Source of the DNA: VXOI01 sp965261945
Lineage (GTDB): Bacteria; Chloroflexota; Dehalococcoidia; Lucifugimonadales; UBA3495
Reading direction: 5' to 3'
Length of the DNA: 64,000 bases
Assembly: GCA_965261945.1 (NCBI GenBank)
Contig: CBDHEF010000002.1
Span: forward strand, 2,356,001-2,420,000
Every line of letters starts with the position of its first letter. Positions within the stretch are counted from its first letter, which is position 1. The translations under genes were made by a program, and so were the position numbers. Of the stretch, positions 60,471-64,000 are shown one piece after another. A model generated the notes under the pieces. The model was not told the origin of the DNA, did not search any database, and saw only the letters and a list, made by a program, of their open reading frames with translations.

Positions 60471-62566
60471 TAGCGCCTCCCCCCCCTGGTTCCAGTGGCA
60501 GGCCCGGAGCCTGCGGAGGTTGTTTGCGGCCCCGTCCCGGAACCGCGGGCAACGCGCTCCGGGGTGAACAGGCCGATACGCTGCCCCAGGCCCACGAAGG
60601 CCAGCAGTTGCAGCAGGTTGCGGCTGACCACCACGGCGGTGAACATACTGGCCGCCACGCCGATGAACAGGCTGATGGCCACGCCGGTGACCAGCCCGCC
60701 GCCCAGCCGGTCGCCGAACCACAGCAACACCAGGCAGGTGATCATGGTCGAAATGTTGGAATCGCGGATGGCCGGCCAGGCCCGGCTGAACCCGACCTCC
60801 ATGGAGGAGGCCAGGGTCCGCCCGATGCGGACTTCCTCTTTCATCCTCTCGAAGATGAGTATGTTGGCGTCAACCGCCATGCCGATGGATAGGATGAAGC
60901 CGCCGATGTGGGCCAGCTCCAGGGTGATGGGAATGAGCTTGAACACAGCCAGCACCATGACGGCGTAGAACGCCAGGGCGCAGGCAGCCACCACGCCGGC
61001 CATGCGGTAGTAGACGACCATGAAGATCAGTACCAGCCCCAGCCCGACCAGTCCGGCACGCAGGCTGTTGCGCAGCGATTCTGCGCCCAGCACGGGGCCC
61101 ACGTCGCTCTCCTGGATCAGCTTGAGCGGCACTTGCAGGCGGCCCGATTCCAACTGGATGGCCAAGGTGCGGGCCTCTTCGCGGGTGAAGTCGCCGCTGA
61201 TCTGGGTGCTGCCGTCGCGGATCCAGGCGCGGGACACCGGGGCGAGGATTTCCTGGTCGTCCATGAATATGGCGATGCGCTTGGTCTGCACCCCGGCGAT
61301 GCGCTGTGTCAGGCGGGAGAATATATCCGAGCCGCGCCCGTCGAATTGCAGGTTGATCACCCAGCCCACGCCCACGGGGTCGGCGGCGGCCTCAGCGCGC
61401 TCCAGGTCGTCGCCGGTCAGCCCCAGGTCGGCGTCGGTGAAGTTGGCGCAGCTGATCGTGTCGCAGGTGCGCTCCCTGAACTCCAGCAGCGCCGTCTGGC
61501 CGATGAGGGACTTGGCCTCGTCAATGGCGCTGCTCACGCTGAGCTGCGTCGGGGTGGCGATGGCTTCGGTAAGAGCCTCTCGCGCGGCGGTCTCCACCTC
61601 GGCGCCGACGGTGCCGGACAGGATGCGGAAGGAGCGGTCATCAACCCGTTCTACATTCACGTCCTGGTAGCCCGCGGCGGTCAGAGCGCCGGTCAGCACA
61701 CCGATGTCGTCCACCGGGTCGGCGAAGGCCAACTCGGTGGTGGAGCCGCCGGCGCCGGGTAGCTGGACGATGATGCGGTCTTCGCCGAATATCTGGATGA
61801 TCGGCTCTTCGGTGCCGAAGCGGTTGACCCGGCGGGTGATGTTGTGCAGCACACCCTCCATGTCGTTGGGCGTGGGCTCGCCAATGTCGGTGACCTGGAA
61901 CAGGCCAATCTGCCCCAGCGCGTCCTCGATGGCGTCGCGCAACCCGGTGCGGCGCGGGTCGTCTTGGGCCAGAAGCGGGGTGCGTATCTGGAAGATGCTG
62001 GCGACGGCGATTGTCTCGAACTGCGGTTCGGGTGGTTCCTCGTCTCCCTCCCCTTGGGGCTGTGGCTCTGCGCCTTCGGATTCCGCGGCGGCGTCGGTGG
62101 GCGCGGCTTCCTCGTCCTCAGTGTCCTCAGTGTCCTCAGTGTCCTCAGTGTCCTCAGTGTCCTCAGTGTCCTCAGTCGTTTCTTCCTCGTCTTCGACTGC
62201 AATGGGCACGGGGGCAGGGACTTCCCGCTGAACAAACTCGACATCCCGCGGGAGTACCTTGTAGTCCTCCAGTGGCAGTTCTACGTCCCCGAAGCGGAAG
62301 CCGTTCAGGGCCGTGGCTATGTCCTGCAGGTTTGCGGGTTCCAGCAGGGTGACGTCGAAGCGGGAGCCGGTGTCGGCCTGGTAGACCAGGTGCCCGCCGC
62401 CGCTGAGGTCAAGGCCCAGCTTCAGTCCGAGAGGGCCGGCCCCTTCACGGTCCAGGGTGGGCAGACCGGGTACATCGATGTAGACAGAGCGAAATCCCAA
62501 GGCGGCAAGTGCAAGCCCCAGGATGAGAAGAATGACAATGGTGAGTCGGACGCTTCGGGAACGCAT
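60470..62566 (-). CDS. secD: Protein translocase subunit SecD
   Basis: 698 residues, six membrane helices. The D1 motif GLKLGLDLSGGGHLVYQADT is near residue 50. DQEILAPVSRAWIRDGSTQI (D4 type), SLRAGLVGLGLVLIFMVVYY, GGFILSIGMAVDANILIFER (D5) and FIGVAASMFTAVVVSRNLLQ (D6) follow. The periplasmic P1 domain holds a long acidic insertion (about residues 115-190) with seven Thr-Glu-Asp repeats encoded by a 9-bp tandem repeat, an unusual feature for SecD. Forms the SecDF complex with the following gene. The N-terminus begins with a standard signal-anchor helix. Confidence 0.96.
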   Translation of the reverse strand: MRSRSVRLTIVILLILGLALAALGFRSVYIDVPGLPTLDREGAGPLGLKLGLDLSGGGHLVYQADTGSRFDVTLLEPANLQDIATALNGFRFGDVELPLEDYKVLPRDVEFVQREVPAPVPIAVEDEEETTEDTEDTEDTEDTEDTEDTEDEEAAPTDAAAESEGAEPQPQGEGDEEPPEPQFETIAVASIFQIRTPLLAQDDPRRTGLRDAIEDALGQIGLFQVTDIGEPTPNDMEGVLHNITRRVNRFGTEEPIIQIFGEDRIIVQLPGAGGSTTELAFADPVDDIGVLTGALTAAGYQDVNVERVDDRSFRILSGTVGAEVETAAREALTEAIATPTQLSVSSAIDEAKSLIGQTALLEFRERTCDTISCANFTDADLGLTGDDLERAEAAADPVGVGWVINLQFDGRGSDIFSRLTQRIAGVQTKRIAIFMDDQEILAPVSRAWIRDGSTQISGDFTREEARTLAIQLESGRLQVPLKLIQESDVGPVLGAESLRNSLRAGLVGLGLVLIFMVVYYRMAGVVAACALAFYAVMVLAVFKLIPITLELAHIGGFILSIGMAVDANILIFERMKEEVRIGRTLASSMEVGFSRAWPAIRDSNISTMITCLVLLWFGDRLGGGLVTGVAISLFIGVAASMFTAVVVSRNLLQLLAFVGLGQRIGLFTPERVARGSGTGPQTTSAGSGPATGTRGGRR
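62114..62176. repeat. 9-bp tandem repeat in secD (7 perfect copies)
   Basis: GTCCTCAGT seven times in exact succession on the plus strand. On the coding strand each unit encodes Thr-Glu-Asp. Likely length-variable among strains. Confidence 0.95.
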
Positions 62567-62569
62567 CGG

Positions 62570-64000
62570 CTAGTCTGGTCGGTTAACCGGAAAAGGCCCG
62601 CGAGCTGGCGCGGTTGTACCCTGACTATTCAGTGTGGCGGCAGCCAATTCCAGAGCCTGCTCCTGATTTTCGATTTCGCCCGCCGCGTATGCCTCCTCGA
62701 TTGCTTCCAGCAGAACGCCGACATGGGGGCCCGGCTCCAACTGGAGCAGAGACATCAGATCGTGGCCGGTAACAAGGCGTGGCGTGGTTACGGCGACGGG
62801 TTCCTGTGTGCCCGTGTGAAGCACATGAGCAACCATTTTAGCATGTTCAATCCACTGTGGATGCGCCAACTCAGGCCCTTTTGCCCCCAAATAATCGGCC
62901 AGGCACAGGTACAGCGTATCTATGGCCACCTCTCCCGTGTCCCGGAAGTAGCGGTAGATAGCCCGGTTGGTAGGCCATTTGCCTTCTTCCGCCATGTTGG
63001 AGGGGCGCAGGTGATGCTCCACCATCCTGGACACCATGTCCACCCCCCGCGAACTGAGCCGCAGGGCCGTCAGGCGAATTTCCGCGACGACCGCGCCCTG
63101 CTCGGAGTGGCCGAAGAAACGGGTGCGCCCGTCGGCCTCCAGCTTCTTGGTCTGCGGCTTTGCTATGTCGTGGAACAGCGCCGCCAGCTTGAGGATGGTG
63201 CGGCGGTTATGTCCGTCGCTGGCCTTCCGCTCGAAGTAGGCTTCCGACTCCGGCGTCCACGGGACGCAGGAGTATATCGGAGAGTTCTGATGCCCGCCGG
63301 TCACACCCTCAACGGACTCGACGGTATGCAGGGTGTGGCCCCAGACGTCCCAGTAGTGCGCTTTCGGCTGGTCCACGCCCTTGGTGGACATGAGTTCGGG
63401 GATGATGTGTTCCAGCAGCCCCAGCCGGTCCAGGGTCTCGATGCGCCCCCGGGCGCCGCTGGGGGCCAGCAGGCGCAGAAACTCGTCGCGCACCCGGTCG
63501 GGAGAGACCCGGGGCAGCAGGTGGGAGTTGGCGGCCAGCATCCTCACGGTTTCCGGCTCGGCGCGCAGGCTCAGCTCCCCGGCCAGCCGCACCGCCCGCA
63601 GCATACGGCACGGGTCGTCGTGGAATACGCCGGGATTAAGCGCGCGGATAGTCTTTCGCAACAGGTCGCCGCGCCCGCCGAATGGGTCAATCACCGCGCT
63701 GCCCAGGTCGCCGCTGTGCCATTCGGCCAGGCGCACTGCCATGGCGTTGACGGTGAAATCACGCCGCTCCAGGTCGGCTTCAATGGGGCCGAAGAAGCCC
63801 GACAGGTCAATAATCCGGCTGTGATCTCCGGCGTTGCCGTCAGTGTGCCCGGCAGGGGGCAGCACCACGCGCATCATCCCGCGCGGGACGCTGAGGGGCG
63901 CCAGCGAACCGCCGAGTTCGTCGGCCAACTCCCGCCCCAGGGCGACGGCGTCACCCTCCACGGCGAGGTCAACGTCGGTGTCGGTGTCTCGAGCCAGCAA
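62570..64000 (-). CDS. CCA tRNA nucleotidyltransferase / poly(A) polymerase family, N-terminus beyond window
   Basis: 476 visible residues; the 5' end, including the GGxxRD motif, lies outside the window. The visible start DTDTDVDLAVEGDAVALGRE includes the Asp-x-Asp metal site of the nucleotidyltransferase. GFFGPIEADLERRDFTVNAM, FGGRGDLLRKTIRAL, FHDDPCRMLRAVRLAGELSL and SPDRVRDEFLRLLA follow. The C-terminal half has an HD domain (KLAALFHDIAKPQTKKLEAD, with a second His in VVEHHLRPSNM type region). HD-containing members can also trim 2',3'-cyclic phosphates. It adds or repairs the CCA end of tRNA. 3 bases separate it from secD. Confidence 0.92.
   Translation of the reverse strand: MLARDTDTDVDLAVEGDAVALGRELADELGGSLAPLSVPRGMMRVVLPPAGHTDGNAGDHSRIIDLSGFFGPIEADLERRDFTVNAMAVRLAEWHSGDLGSAVIDPFGGRGDLLRKTIRALNPGVFHDDPCRMLRAVRLAGELSLRAEPETVRMLAANSHLLPRVSPDRVRDEFLRLLAPSGARGRIETLDRLGLLEHIIPELMSTKGVDQPKAHYWDVWGHTLHTVESVEGVTGGHQNSPIYSCVPWTPESEAYFERKASDGHNRRTILKLAALFHDIAKPQTKKLEADGRTRFFGHSEQGAVVAEIRLTALRLSSRGVDMVSRMVEHHLRPSNMAEEGKWPTNRAIYRYFRDTGEVAIDTLYLCLADYLGAKGPELAHPQWIEHAKMVAHVLHTGTQEPVAVTTPRLVTGHDLMSLLQLEPGPHVGVLLEAIEEAYAAGEIENQEQALELAAATLNSQGTTAPARGPFPVNRPD

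Noticed and set aside
62114..62176. CRISPR array
   Set aside because: The 9-bp units have no spacers and lie in the secD coding frame; no cas genes in the window. The 12-bp repeats at 1317-1377 were excluded for the same reason.

Overview
The window reads as a high-GC (roughly 60 %) bacterial chromosome segment, most likely from an uncultured Chloroflexota lineage near Dehalococcoidia/SAR202. This is an inference. It rests on (i) a tmRNA whose tag peptide reads GEREFALAA, close to the Dehalococcoides tag as I remember it, (ii) four LLM-class flavin/F420 monooxygenase genes plus FAD oxidases, a GMC oxidoreductase, a crotonase closely resembling 6-oxocamphor hydrolase and an epoxide hydrolase, the oxidative repertoire typical of SAR202, and (iii) no sign of proteobacterial or actinobacterial gene order. 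No plasmid or phage core genes, no rRNA and no CRISPR array were seen.

Layout. 1-9100: guaB3 (cut by the left edge), a small Cys/His protein, a frameshifted Uma2 nuclease, dnaE, panD and two methyltransferases. 9028-9518: tRNA-Asp and tmRNA. 10-18 kb: catabolic block with the CamK-like hydrolase, a DUF1989 remnant, an M20 amidohydrolase, a frameshifted LLM monooxygenase and a three-gene methylcrotonyl-CoA-type carboxylase operon in which the biotin subunit is split. 18-31 kb: orphan pairs, GMC oxidoreductase, amidohydrolase, 2-hydroxyacid dehydrogenase, ornithine-cyclodeaminase-like protein, LLM monooxygenase, FAD oxidase, then three tandem PaREP1-like paralogues. 31-37 kb: housekeeping cluster rlmB-like / PIN-TRAM / ispD / ispF / cysS on the minus strand, with a toxin-antitoxin-like pair lying between ispD and ispF. 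37-51 kb: accessory genes, including an AhpD-like gene that reads through an in-frame UGA (predicted selenoprotein), a second toxin-antitoxin-like pair, a DUF559 nuclease bounded by long inverted repeats, an SRAP protein and DUF4160/DUF2442 genes. 51.4 kb: tRNA-Thr with a possible integrase remnant beside it. 52-64 kb: a four-gene double ABC-2 export operon, nfo/zincin/pgpA, a zinc alcohol dehydrogenase, secF-secD and a CCA-type nucleotidyltransferase (cut by the right edge).

Over all of this lies a dispersed family of about 18 intergenic palindromes built on CCCTCTCCC...GGGAGAGGG, often with a TTAGGGTGAGGG-type tail. Two near-identical copies in inverted orientation exactly bracket the DUF559 endonuclease gene at 45.3-45.65 kb, and repeat tails seem to supply the ribosome binding site of at least three genes (DUF559, ispD, GMC). 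This suggests a REP-like element family possibly connected with a Vsr-fold endonuclease. That, and the CxxU AhpD-like selenoprotein with a plausible bacterial SECIS hairpin, are the two observations most worth following.

Three genes (Uma2, one LLM monooxygenase, the PIN-TRAM protein) are each broken by one small indel whose reversal restores the full family-length protein. Since one is a housekeeping-type gene, assembly error must be excluded before calling them pseudogenes.
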